From JASFUX01 sp050050115 (GTDB lineage Bacteria; Pseudomonadota; Alphaproteobacteria; Caulobacterales; Maricaulaceae): 6,690 nucleotides of DNA. The notes beneath the pieces were generated by a model that saw only the letters and a program-made list of their open reading frames with translations, ran no database searches and was not told the origin of the DNA. The position numbers and the translations under genes are program-made. The stretch is taken from positions 1 to 6,690 of the forward strand of contig JASFUX010000192.1 in assembly GCA_050050115.1 (NCBI GenBank), read 5' to 3'. Positions 1 to 5,880 of this stretch are shown in pieces (within the stretch, counting starts at the first letter, position 1; each line of letters starts with the position of its first letter).

Positions 1-1063
1 CGGCGCCGGGGTGCACGACGCGGCGATCAACGCGATCGCGCTTTTGATCATCACCTGCCCCTGCGCGCTCGGCCTCGCGGTGCCGGCGGTGCAGGTCGTC
101 GCCACCGGACGGCTGTTTCGCAACGGCGTGCTGGTCAAATCAGGCGACGCACTCGAACGCCTCGCCGAAGCCGACTACGCGGTGTTCGACAAGACCGGCA
201 CGCTCACCCGTGCAACCTTCTCGCTGACCAACGCCGAGACGATCTCCGCCGACGATCTCGAGCACGCCGCCCGTCTTGCGCGCGCCAGCCGCCATCCCCT
301 CTCCCGCGCCGTCGCCGAGCGCGCCGGCAAAGGTGTGATCGCCGAGGACGTCGCCGAAACGCCCGGCTGCGGCGTCGAAGGCGTGATCGACGGCGCGAAA
401 GCGCGCCTCGGAACCGCAGCCTGGGCCGGTGTCGAGAACCGGAGCAACGATGGGGACAACGTCGCCGACGGACCGGTCGTCTGGCTCGCCGTCGAAGGCC
501 GCGCGCCGGTGCGCTTCGCCTTCCTCGACGCGCCGCGCGAAGACGCCGCCGAGACGATCCGTGAACTGCGCGAGAAGGGCTTCGACGTCGAGATGATGAC
601 CGGCGACGGACCCGGCGCGGCGGGCGCTGCGGCGCGTGCGGTCGGGATCGACGCCTGGCGCGCCCTCGCCGCGCCCAAGGACAAGACCGCGCGGCTCGAC
701 GAGCTGGCCGCACAGGACCGCAAAGTGCTGATGGTCGGAGACGGGCTCAACGACGCGCCCGCCATCGCCCGCGCGCACGTCTCGATGTCGCCGGGCACGG
801 CCGCGGACGTCAGCCAGAACGCGGCCGACTTCGTCTTCCAGGGCGACCGCCTGGAGCCGGTCGCCGACACCATCCTCGCGGCCCGCGCTGCGCGTCGGCG
901 GGTGCTTGAGAACTTCGCCTTCGCCGCGGCCTACAACCTCGTCGCCGCGCCGATGGCCGCGGCCGGTCTCGTCACGCCGCTGATCGCCGCGATCGCGATG
1001 TCTTCGTCGTCGCTGATCGTGACCTTGAACGCGCTTAGGCTGGCGCGCGGAGGACCGCGATGA
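1..1063 (+). CDS. fixI (ccoI): FixI/CcoI copper-translocating P1B-type ATPase, C-terminal part (5' end outside window)
   Basis: This is the C-terminal ~354 residues of a heavy-metal P-type ATPase. The reading frame is open from base 2, so the N-terminal metal-binding domain and first membrane helices lie upstream; a full FixI is roughly twice as long. Visible in order: the membrane copper site TCPCALG (CPC codons 56-64), the phosphorylation motif DKTGT (Asp codon at 188), the nucleotide-binding SRHP motif near 285, MTGDG near 597, GDGLNDAP near 737, and two final membrane helices ending in YN..AAP...GLVTPL and MSSSSLIVTLNALRL, a pattern typical of FixI/CopA-type pumps. FixI/CcoI exports Cu(I) across the inner membrane for the haem-copper centre of cbb3 cytochrome c oxidase. 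The FixI rather than CopA assignment rests on the directly following ccoS, joined by an ATGA overlap, which implies translational coupling. ccoNOPQ/ccoGH would be expected upstream. Confidence 0.95.
   Translation, partial: GAGVHDAAINAIALLIITCPCALGLAVPAVQVVATGRLFRNGVLVKSGDALERLAEADYAVFDKTGTLTRATFSLTNAETISADDLEHAARLARASRHPLSRAVAERAGKGVIAEDVAETPGCGVEGVIDGAKARLGTAAWAGVENRSNDGDNVADGPVVWLAVEGRAPVRFAFLDAPREDAAETIRELREKGFDVEMMTGDGPGAAGAAARAVGIDAWRALAAPKDKTARLDELAAQDRKVLMVGDGLNDAPAIARAHVSMSPGTAADVSQNAADFVFQGDRLEPVADTILAARAARRRVLENFAFAAAYNLVAAPMAAAGLVTPLIAAIAMSSSSLIVTLNALRLARGGPR
1049..1054 (+). promoter_or_regulatory. Ribosome binding site of ccoS
   Basis: GGAGGA lies five bases before the ATG at 1060, inside the last codons of the upstream ATPase gene. 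It supports a real start for the short gene that overlaps the ATPase stop codon. Confidence 0.8.
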
Positions 1064-1209
1064 CGGCGCTCGCCTTCCTCATCCCCGCCGCGCTGCTTCT
1101 GGGCGGGATCGGCCTCGGCGCGTTCTTCTGGACTGTGCGTTCGGGTCAGTACGAAGACCTCGACGGCGCAGCCCATCGCATCCTGAACGACGACGACAAG
1201 CCGCTCTAA
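1060..1209 (+). CDS. ccoS: CcoS, cbb3-type cytochrome oxidase assembly protein
   Basis: A 49-residue protein, too short for most gene callers' default cutoffs. Residues 3-24 form one hydrophobic membrane helix (ALAFLIPAALLLGGIGLG followed by AFFW). After it come the CcoS-like W..RSGQYEDLDGAAHRIL segment and an acidic, charged tail (DDDK). In CcoS the signature is a single N-terminal helix followed by a W..(K/R)(S/N)GQ(F/Y)(D/E)D(L/M) pattern, which is clearly present. CcoS works with CcoI in inserting copper and haem cofactors into cbb3 oxidase in the inner membrane. The start overlaps the ATPase stop (ATGA) and has a strong GGAGGA site, so the two are one operon and this is probably its last gene. 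Its TAA stop overlaps the TAG stop of the convergent DUF2189 gene by four bases (1206-1209). Confidence 0.93.
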   Translation: MTALAFLIPAALLLGGIGLGAFFWTVRSGQYEDLDGAAHRILNDDDKPL

Positions 1210-1221
1210 CGTTCGAGCGGC
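1200..1221. terminator. Perfect 7-bp hairpin spanning two convergent stop codons, candidate bidirectional terminator
   Basis: GCCGCTC (1200-1206) and GAGCGGC (1215-1221) are perfect inverted repeats around an 8-base loop, TAACGTTC. The TAA of ccoS and most of the opposing TAG of the DUF2189 gene lie in the loop. No good T-tract follows on the plus strand; on the minus strand the hairpin is followed by CTTGTCGTC, which is only weakly T-rich. It is therefore a plausible attenuating or RNA 3'-end-protecting stem rather than a textbook intrinsic terminator. Confidence 0.4.
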
Positions 1222-1982
1222 GTGACGAGGTCGCGGTAGGCGTGCCAGGTGGCGTGACCGAGCAGCGGAAAGGCGACGACAAGCCCGACCAGCCCGGCCG
1301 CCGCGCCGGCGAGGAACACTACCGCGACGATCCAGGCCCATAGCAGCATCACCCCGGGCTGCTCCCTGACTGCACGCAGACTGGCGAGCACGGCGGTCGC
1401 CACGTCGACCTCGCGCCGCATCAGGATCGGCGCGGACACGGCGCTAATCGCGAAGGCCGCCAGCGCCAGCACAAAGCCGACGACCGATCCCACCGCGAGC
1501 AGCGCCAGACCGTCCGGCGTCGTCAGCAGGAACGGCAGCACTTCGGCCATAGGGACGTAGTCGCCCTGAATGAAGAAGGCGACGATGACCTGCGCGGCGC
1601 GCACCCAGACCATGTAGATGAGCGCCAGCGCGAAGCCGAGCATCGCCAGCTGGCCCGGGTCGGCCTTCGGGTGGATGACGGCGCGGATGCTCAAATCCCC
1701 GCCCTCGTTCAGGACACGACTGATCTCGTAAAGGCCGACCGCGAAGATCGGCCCGACAAACGCGAAGGCGCCGACGGCGATGGGAACCCAGGCGCCCAGG
1801 CCGAGCCGCCAGAGTCCGAGGGTCGTCGCCAAGCCGATCAAGACGAACGCCGCGCCGTATCCGAGGCTCAGCGCCGGCGCGCGCCAGAGATCGCGCCAGC
1901 CCGCCGCAAGCCAGCTCCACGGCCGGTCCATCGATACGCGCTTGAGCGCGAGCGCATGCGGCGCGGCGTGTGTCGCAGCCAT
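1206..1982 (-). CDS. DUF2189 family integral membrane protein
   Basis: A 258-residue, very hydrophobic protein with about five or six membrane helices (roughly residues 38-58, 65-88, 111-138, 160-187 and 210-240). The signature segments GPIFAVGLYEISR (77-89) and LLGHATWHAYRDLV (240-253) match my memory of the DUF2189 family, whose function is unknown. I chose the ATG at 1982 because GGGGAG (1987-1992) lies four bases upstream. An in-frame ATG at 1994 would add MGSE but has only a weak GAAGAA-type site, and the open frame reaches 2048 with a basic, non-membrane extension that looks spurious. The gene converges on ccoS with overlapping stop codons and diverges from the cytochrome c gene. The neighbourhood of respiratory genes suggests, but does not show, a membrane or respiration-linked role. 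It could also be annotated simply as a hypothetical membrane protein. Confidence 0.88.
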   Translation of the reverse strand: MAATHAAPHALALKRVSMDRPWSWLAAGWRDLWRAPALSLGYGAAFVLIGLATTLGLWRLGLGAWVPIAVGAFAFVGPIFAVGLYEISRVLNEGGDLSIRAVIHPKADPGQLAMLGFALALIYMVWVRAAQVIVAFFIQGDYVPMAEVLPFLLTTPDGLALLAVGSVVGFVLALAAFAISAVSAPILMRREVDVATAVLASLRAVREQPGVMLLWAWIVAVVFLAGAAAGLVGLVVAFPLLGHATWHAYRDLVTPLER

Positions 1983-1986
1983 CTCA

Positions 1987-1992
1987 CTCCCC
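1987..1992 (-). promoter_or_regulatory. Ribosome binding site deciding the DUF2189 start
   Basis: On the minus strand GGGGAG is followed by TGAG and then the ATG at 1982. The spacing is slightly short but the match is good, and the alternative upstream starts have nothing comparable. Confidence 0.55.
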
Positions 1993-2189
1993 ATGATTTC
2001 TTCGCTTGAGCTTACGATATTCGGAACAGGGTTGCGACGCCGAGCCACGCACCTATGCGGCGCGACCGATCGCCGCCGGTAGTTCTACCAGGCGACGCAC
2101 GGCCGTGTACGACGCAACACTGCGCCCAGACGCCCCGCGCCCGCCCGGCGCAAAAAACGCGCCCAAAACGATCGCTTCCGGCGCTTCGC

Positions 2190-2234
2190 CTATTGAGGCT
2201 TCGCGACGACGTTCGTAGCTTGGGGGCTCAATAG
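2190..2234. repeat. Inverted repeat CTATTGAG / CTCAATAG around the cytochrome promoter
   Basis: CTATTGAG (2190-2197) and CTCAATAG (2227-2234) are perfect 8-bp inverted repeats 29 bases apart, with a smaller ACGA-CGT-TCGT hairpin nested between them. The arms are AT-rich compared with the surrounding DNA. They flank the predicted -35/-10 region and end seven bases before the ribosome binding site. They could be paired operator half-sites or a 5' leader stem. Confidence 0.4.
2193..2221 (+). promoter_or_regulatory. Weak candidate promoter of the cytochrome c gene
   Basis: TTGAGG (2193-2198), a 17-base spacer and TAGCTT (2216-2221) resemble a housekeeping promoter. The -10 box is poor. The same -35 hexamer and spacer length occur in front of the PEPC-family gene, where the -10 is better. 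The -35 box overlaps the left arm of an inverted repeat. Confidence 0.3.
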
Positions 2235-2240
2235 CGATTC

Positions 2241-2244
2241 GGAG
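2241..2244 (+). promoter_or_regulatory. Ribosome binding site of the cytochrome c gene
   Basis: GGAG lies six bases before the ATG at 2251, good spacing that fixes the start. Confidence 0.65.
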
Positions 2245-2250
2245 ATTGAG

Positions 2251-2631
2251 ATGATCAGCGTTCCTACTCGCACGTTGCGGCATGGCCGCCCCCGCCTCGC
2301 CGCCGTCATCGCGCTTGGAGCGCTCGGCGCGCTGGCCGCCAGCTGCGCCGCCGACCCGAACGCGCCGCCGCCGATGCGCACCGCCGTCGACGAGGGCCGG
2401 ACGATCGCTCAGACCGAATGCTCGAGCTGCCACGCGGTGCGCGAGGTCGGCTCAAGCCCGCGCGCGGATGCGCCGCCGCTCAGGACCGTGCTCGACCGCT
2501 ACAGCTCGACGATGCTGGAGATCGACTTCCTCGAAGGCATGCGCGTCGGTCACTCCGACATGCCCTCGTTCCGCTTCTCCGAAGACCGCGTCGACGCTCT
2601 TCTGGCGTACTTGCGCGACATCAGGGAGTAG
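2251..2631 (+). CDS. Exported mono-haem class I-type cytochrome c, possibly a lipoprotein
   Basis: A 126-residue protein. Residues 1-15 carry several arginines, 16-31 are hydrophobic and Ala-rich, and Cys32 follows in LAASC, giving a Sec signal with a borderline lipobox; cleavage by signal peptidase I nearby is the alternative. The mature part has the haem-attachment motif CSSCH (57-61: Cys57, Cys60, His61) and a C-terminal GHSDMPSF segment in which Met104 is the likely sixth haem ligand, followed by the usual final helix (EDRVDALLAYLRDI). The mature domain of ~90 residues is typical of a small class I cytochrome c that carries electrons in the periplasm. The gene is alone on its strand, with its own ribosome binding site. 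The cbb3 assembly genes nearby make a role in respiratory electron transfer plausible, but its partner cannot be read from the sequence. Confidence 0.92.
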   Translation: MISVPTRTLRHGRPRLAAVIALGALGALAASCAADPNAPPPMRTAVDEGRTIAQTECSSCHAVREVGSSPRADAPPLRTVLDRYSSTMLEIDFLEGMRVGHSDMPSFRFSEDRVDALLAYLRDIRE

Positions 2632-2644
2632 AGCTTCGGCGAGA

Positions 2645-2692
2645 GCCGCTCAGTTTGCGGTGACCGCGCAGGGCGTCAGTGAGCTGAGCGGC
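2645..2692. repeat. 9-bp inverted repeat downstream of the cytochrome c gene
   Basis: GCCGCTCAG (2645-2653) and CTGAGCGGC (2684-2692) are perfect inverted repeats. The 30-base interval contains its own tight GCGGT-G-ACCGC palindrome (2657-2667). It starts 13 bases after the cytochrome stop codon. There is no T-tract behind it, so it may stabilise the 3' end or be part of a Rho-dependent end rather than an intrinsic terminator. Confidence 0.4.
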
Positions 2693-2802
2693 GAACGCCG
2701 CGTCGGTCCGAACCCGCGCGGTCGGCTCTGAAACGATTTAAAAACAACGAAACAAGAGGGCGATTCGCGTATAAGCGCCGTCTTCTTACGGACAATCCGA
2801 TA

Positions 2803-2837
2803 AAAGCCTGAAGATCTGCGCCTTGGCGCTTGGCTTT
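2803..2837 (+). terminator. Compound hairpin, weak terminator candidate
   Basis: GCGCCTTGGCGC (2818-2829) folds into a 4-bp GC stem with a CTTG tetraloop, and an outer pair AAAGCC (2803-2808) / GGCTTT (2832-2837) encloses it with unpaired bases between. The right outer arm ends in TTT. It is a weak intrinsic terminator candidate for transcripts arriving from the left or starting at the TATAAG box at 2770. Confidence 0.25.
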
Positions 2838-2885
2838 CAGCCGCCTCCGCCTTGGCATATGTCATGCGCCCGGCCCGCGCATTTC

Positions 2886-2914
2886 TTGAGGTTGATCGCG
2901 CGCCGTCGTAGATT
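2886..2914 (+). promoter_or_regulatory. Probable housekeeping promoter of the PEPC-family gene
   Basis: TTGAGG (2886-2891) and TAGATT (2909-2914) are separated by exactly 17 bases, each matching four of six positions of the sigma-70 consensus. The TAGAT core also fits the TANAW part of the Caulobacter housekeeping -10 element. Transcription would start near 2921, leaving a leader of roughly 75 bases. A palindrome, CAAGCTTG (2928-2935), sits just past the start point and could be an operator. Confidence 0.45.
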
Positions 2915-2996
2915 GCCTTGAACTTCACAAGCTTGAGCGGCGACTTTCGGCGAACGTGCGCAGACGCGGCCGACGCACCGCTTGTTGGGCGGCGGA

Positions 2997-5870
2997 ATGG
3001 CTCGATCCCGGTCGAAAAGTGAGTCCGACAGCGTCGTGCGGCGGCTCGACGCGATGCGCGCGACGCTGCGCGCGCACGCCGCGAAGATCGAGACCGATCC
3101 GTTCACCAACTCGGTGTTCGCCCTCGCCCACGACCTGTTCTCAGAACTCGAGTCGAACGCGCTCACCGTCGCCGATCTGCACGCGCTCACGGCGGCGCTT
3201 CACGGCGAAGCGCTCGAAGCGCGCGGAGGCGAGTTTCGGGCGCGCCACGAACGTTTAGACGCCGAAGATCCTTGGGCCGACGTGCGCGCCGCTTTGCAGG
3301 CGCTCGCCGCGCAAGGCGCGGAGACTTTTGCGACGGCGTTCGAGCGAGCGCCGGGCGGGATCGTGTTCACCGCGCATCCGACGTTCGCGACGCCGAAGGC
3401 CGTGCGCGACCGCCTCGCCGCGTTCGCCAGCGCGCCCGACGCCGACACCGCCGCCGCTCTGCGCGACGCCGCCGTGCGCGCGGCGCCCGAGCCGATCGAC
3501 CTCGATGGCGAGCACGCCGAGGCCCAGGCCGCCATCGGCTCCGCGCGCGACGCCCTGCGCGCCTACGCCGAGATCGTCATCGACACGGCGCGCGCGCAGC
3601 TGCCCGAGACCTGGCGCGATCTCGCCCCGAAGCTGCCGACGATCGCGAGCTGGGTCGGTTATGATCTCGACGGCCGCACCGACATCACCTGGGTGAAGTC
3701 GATGAGCCTGCGCCTTGAGGAGAAGGCCGCGCAGCTCGGCTGCTATGTGGAACGCCTCGAAGAGATAGGCGCCGCGCACGACGCCCGCGCCGTGCTCGAC
3801 AGCGTGCGCGCGCGGCTTGAAGCGGCGCGCGATCAGGCGCGCAAGGAGGCCGCTGCGGTCAAGACCGCCAGCGCCGTTCCCGACCGTCTGCCGCACGCCG
3901 TCAGCGTTCTGAGCGAAGAGACGGACGCTCGCATCGTCGACAGCGACGACGTCGCCGCGGCGTTGGACGCCTTGCGACGGCAGGAAGACGTCGGCGACGA
4001 TCTCGTTCGCGACCTCGCCGTCCTGCGCGCCGAGGTCGGCGCGTTCCATCTCGGGACCGCACGCATCCATCTCCGGCTGAACGCTGCGCAAGTCAGGACC
4101 GTGATCCGGCGCGAGCTTGACCTCAACACCGAGGACAGCTCGCTCGGCCGCGTGGCGATGCGCCGGCTCGCCGACATGGCCGCCGCGCCCGACACCGCCA
4201 GCGCTACGATCTCGGACCTCTATTTCGAGCAGTCGACGGCGCGGCGGCAGTTCCTCATGTGCGCGCAGATCCTCGCCCGCGTCGACGCGCGCTCGCCGAT
4301 CCGGTTCCTCATCGCCGAGGCGGAGAACCCCGCAACGGTGATGGGCGCGCTCTATCTGGCGCGCCGATACGGGGTCGATCACGCACTCGACATTTCGCCG
4401 CTGTTCGAAACGCCCGACTCGATGGAGCGCGGCGGCCGGTTCATGGAGCGGCTGCTCGATGAGCCGGTGTTCCGCGACTATGTCGCGCGCCGCGGGCGAC
4501 TGTGCGTTCAGCTGGGCTTTTCCGATTCAGGACGTTTCGTCGGTCAGGCCGCCGCGCAGATGGCGATCGAGCGGCTGCACAGCCTGATCGGCCGAGCCAT
4601 GGCCGAGCACGACCTGCGCGTGCCGCTCGTCGTGTTCAACACTCACGGCGAGTCGATGGGCCGCGGCGGCTTTCCCGGCGACCTCGAAGCGCGGCTCGAT
4701 CATTTGCTGACGCCATGGACGCGCGCGCTGTTCGCCGAGCTCGGGCTCACGCTTGCGCACGAGTCGAGCTACCAGGGCGGAGACGGCTATCTGCACTTCG
4801 CCACGCCCGCTCTCGCCCGCGCGACCCTGGCCGCGCACTGCGCCCACTTCATCGCTTGCGCGACCGGCGAAGCGCCCGCCGGCGCGCTCGATGATCCGTT
4901 CTATGCACGCAACGACTTCGTCTGGGATTTCTACCGCGCGCTGCGCGCCTGGCACGAAGCGCTCTGCGCCGATCCCGACTACGCGGTGCTGCTCAATTCC
5001 TTTGCGGCGTCCTTCCTGCTGCCGGCCGGCTCGCGCCAGACGCGCCGGCCCGACGCTTCGAGCGGACCCCGCGGCTTGCGGGCGATCTCGCACAATGCGC
5101 TGCTCCAGCAGATCGCCGCGCCATTGAATGTCGCCTGCGGTGTCGGCGAGAGCGCCGAAGCCGAAGCCGACCGGATCGTCGAGCTGGCGAACGCGTCGCC
5201 GCGCCTGCGCCGGCTGCTTGATCTGGTGCTGCGCGGCCGAGTGCTGACCAGCGCACCGGCGCTGCGCGCTTACGCGGCGCTCTACAGTCCGGCCTTCTGG
5301 GTGTCGCTGTCGAAGACCGCGGACGCGGAGGCCGCCGAAGTCTATCGCGCGATCGCCGTTCAGTTCAGGGACTATTCGATCTTCGCCGGCATCGAGCGAA
5401 TCTCCGATCACGTCGCACTCGATCTCGACCGCTTCGACCGCATCCTCGCGCGCGTGCAAGGCGCGCCCTCGCCGGCCGAGCGCCACGAGAAGCGGCTCGA
5501 CCTGCACGTTCTCCACGCCGTCCGCCAGGCGCTGATGATGCGCGCCTTCGCCGTGATCGCGCGGGCGCCGTCGTTCTCCAGCCGACATGAGGCGTCGTTC
5601 GACGATCTCTTCGATCTCGTCGCTCACATGCGCCTCAAAGAAGCGATCGAGCTGCTCGACCGGATCTTCCCGCCCTCGCATGAGGACGACGCGATCGGCC
5701 GCGCGATCCGGTCGAGCGAGCACGGCGCGGAGGACGCGGGCGAGGCCGGCCCCGCGGCGGCGGGCTACGAAGACGTCCGACGCGGTCTCGTCGGCGAGCT
5801 TGAAGCGATCGATGCGACGCTCGCTGCGATCAGCCTTGCGGTCTCCCATCACTACGGCGCTTACGGCTGA
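2997..5870 (+). CDS. ppc: Divergent phosphoenolpyruvate carboxylase (PEPC) family protein
   Basis: A 957-residue protein, longer than the 883-residue E. coli Ppc. PEPC makes oxaloacetate from PEP and bicarbonate in the cytoplasm. Family landmarks in order: FTAHPTF with the catalytic His127 (E. coli TAHPTE), SWVGYDLDGR 218-227 (SWMGGDRDGN), ARIHLR with Arg360 (VRIDIR, Arg396), PLFETPDS with Glu471 and LGFSDS with Asp510 (metal ligands Glu506, Asp543), FNTHGESMGRGGFP with Arg556 (Arg587), and GSRQTRR with Arg680 (Arg713), then LRAIS. Substitutions by eye alignment: TAHPTE Glu to Phe, Lys546 to Arg513, His579 to Asn548, Arg581 to His550, no QPPGS/TEQGE block, and a tail ending HHYGAYG instead of MRNTG, so Asn881 of the aspartate site is absent. 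A low-complexity Ala/Gly/Glu linker lies near 905-925. The start is the ATG after GGGCGGCGGA; a TTG at 2982 is less likely. Family membership is secure, activity is not. Confidence 0.85.
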   Translation: MARSRSKSESDSVVRRLDAMRATLRAHAAKIETDPFTNSVFALAHDLFSELESNALTVADLHALTAALHGEALEARGGEFRARHERLDAEDPWADVRAALQALAAQGAETFATAFERAPGGIVFTAHPTFATPKAVRDRLAAFASAPDADTAAALRDAAVRAAPEPIDLDGEHAEAQAAIGSARDALRAYAEIVIDTARAQLPETWRDLAPKLPTIASWVGYDLDGRTDITWVKSMSLRLEEKAAQLGCYVERLEEIGAAHDARAVLDSVRARLEAARDQARKEAAAVKTASAVPDRLPHAVSVLSEETDARIVDSDDVAAALDALRRQEDVGDDLVRDLAVLRAEVGAFHLGTARIHLRLNAAQVRTVIRRELDLNTEDSSLGRVAMRRLADMAAAPDTASATISDLYFEQSTARRQFLMCAQILARVDARSPIRFLIAEAENPATVMGALYLARRYGVDHALDISPLFETPDSMERGGRFMERLLDEPVFRDYVARRGRLCVQLGFSDSGRFVGQAAAQMAIERLHSLIGRAMAEHDLRVPLVVFNTHGESMGRGGFPGDLEARLDHLLTPWTRALFAELGLTLAHESSYQGGDGYLHFATPALARATLAAHCAHFIACATGEAPAGALDDPFYARNDFVWDFYRALRAWHEALCADPDYAVLLNSFAASFLLPAGSRQTRRPDASSGPRGLRAISHNALLQQIAAPLNVACGVGESAEAEADRIVELANASPRLRRLLDLVLRGRVLTSAPALRAYAALYSPAFWVSLSKTADAEAAEVYRAIAVQFRDYSIFAGIERISDHVALDLDRFDRILARVQGAPSPAERHEKRLDLHVLHAVRQALMMRAFAVIARAPSFSSRHEASFDDLFDLVAHMRLKEAIELLDRIFPPSHEDDAIGRAIRSSEHGAEDAGEAGPAAAGYEDVRRGLVGELEAIDATLAAISLAVSHHYGAYG

Positions 5871-5872
5871 CC

Positions 5873-5880
5873 GCGATCGC
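5873..5880. repeat. GCGATCGC palindrome between convergent genes
   Basis: A perfect 8-bp palindrome fills most of the 10-base spacer between the PEPC-family stop (5870) and the eda stop (5881). The same octamer also occurs at 32, 989, 5349 and 5945, there inside genes. No intrinsic terminator with a T-tract is visible in the spacer. Confidence 0.4.

Larger units (their letters stand above)
1983..2250. other. Divergent intergenic region between the DUF2189 and cytochrome c genes
   Basis: About 268 bases between divergent starts, with no credible gene. It contains a short palindrome, GGTAG-TT-CTACC (2078-2089), A-rich runs near 2152-2168 in otherwise GC-rich DNA, an inverted repeat around the presumed cytochrome promoter (2190-2234), and a GATTC site (2236-2240, of the GANTC type methylated by CcrM in many alphaproteobacteria) just before the cytochrome ribosome binding site. 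I could not identify a convincing promoter for the minus-strand gene. No FNR/FixK box (TTGAT-N4-ATCAA) is visible. Confidence 0.5.
2632..2996. other. 365-base non-coding gap with inverted repeats and a promoter
   Basis: No protein gene is supportable here; a 92-codon minus-strand open frame (GTG at 2928) lacks a ribosome binding site and any recognisable domain. The gap holds a 9-bp inverted repeat (2645-2692), an AT-rich patch (about 2728-2775) with a TATAAG box (2770-2775) but no -35, a GATTC site (2762-2766), a compound hairpin (2803-2837), a probable promoter for the following gene (2886-2914) and a palindrome CAAGCTTG (2928-2935). No tRNA or riboswitch of known type was recognised. Confidence 0.5.

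Noticed and set aside
1995..2048. N-terminal extension of the DUF2189 protein to an upstream start at 2048
   Set aside because: The added residues are basic and unlike the rest, and a better ribosome binding site lies before the ATG at 1982.
2053..2433. A 126-codon minus-strand open frame overlapping the cytochrome c start
   Set aside because: It runs antisense through the haem-motif gene, has no recognisable family and is Arg/Ala-rich like other shadow frames.
2650..2928. A 92-codon minus-strand open frame in the intergenic gap (GTG start)
   Set aside because: No Shine-Dalgarno before the GTG, no recognisable domain, and it crosses the probable promoter and inverted repeats. Kept as non-coding, though conservation in relatives could change this.
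2982..2996. TTG codon as an alternative start for the PEPC-family gene
   Set aside because: The ATG at 2997 is preceded by a GGGCGGCGGA stretch that can serve as ribosome binding site, whereas the TTG has nothing similar upstream.
3255..4382. A 375-codon minus-strand open frame antisense to the 5' part of the PEPC-family gene
   Set aside because: Low-complexity, charged translation and no ribosome binding site seen; explained as a shadow of the real gene.
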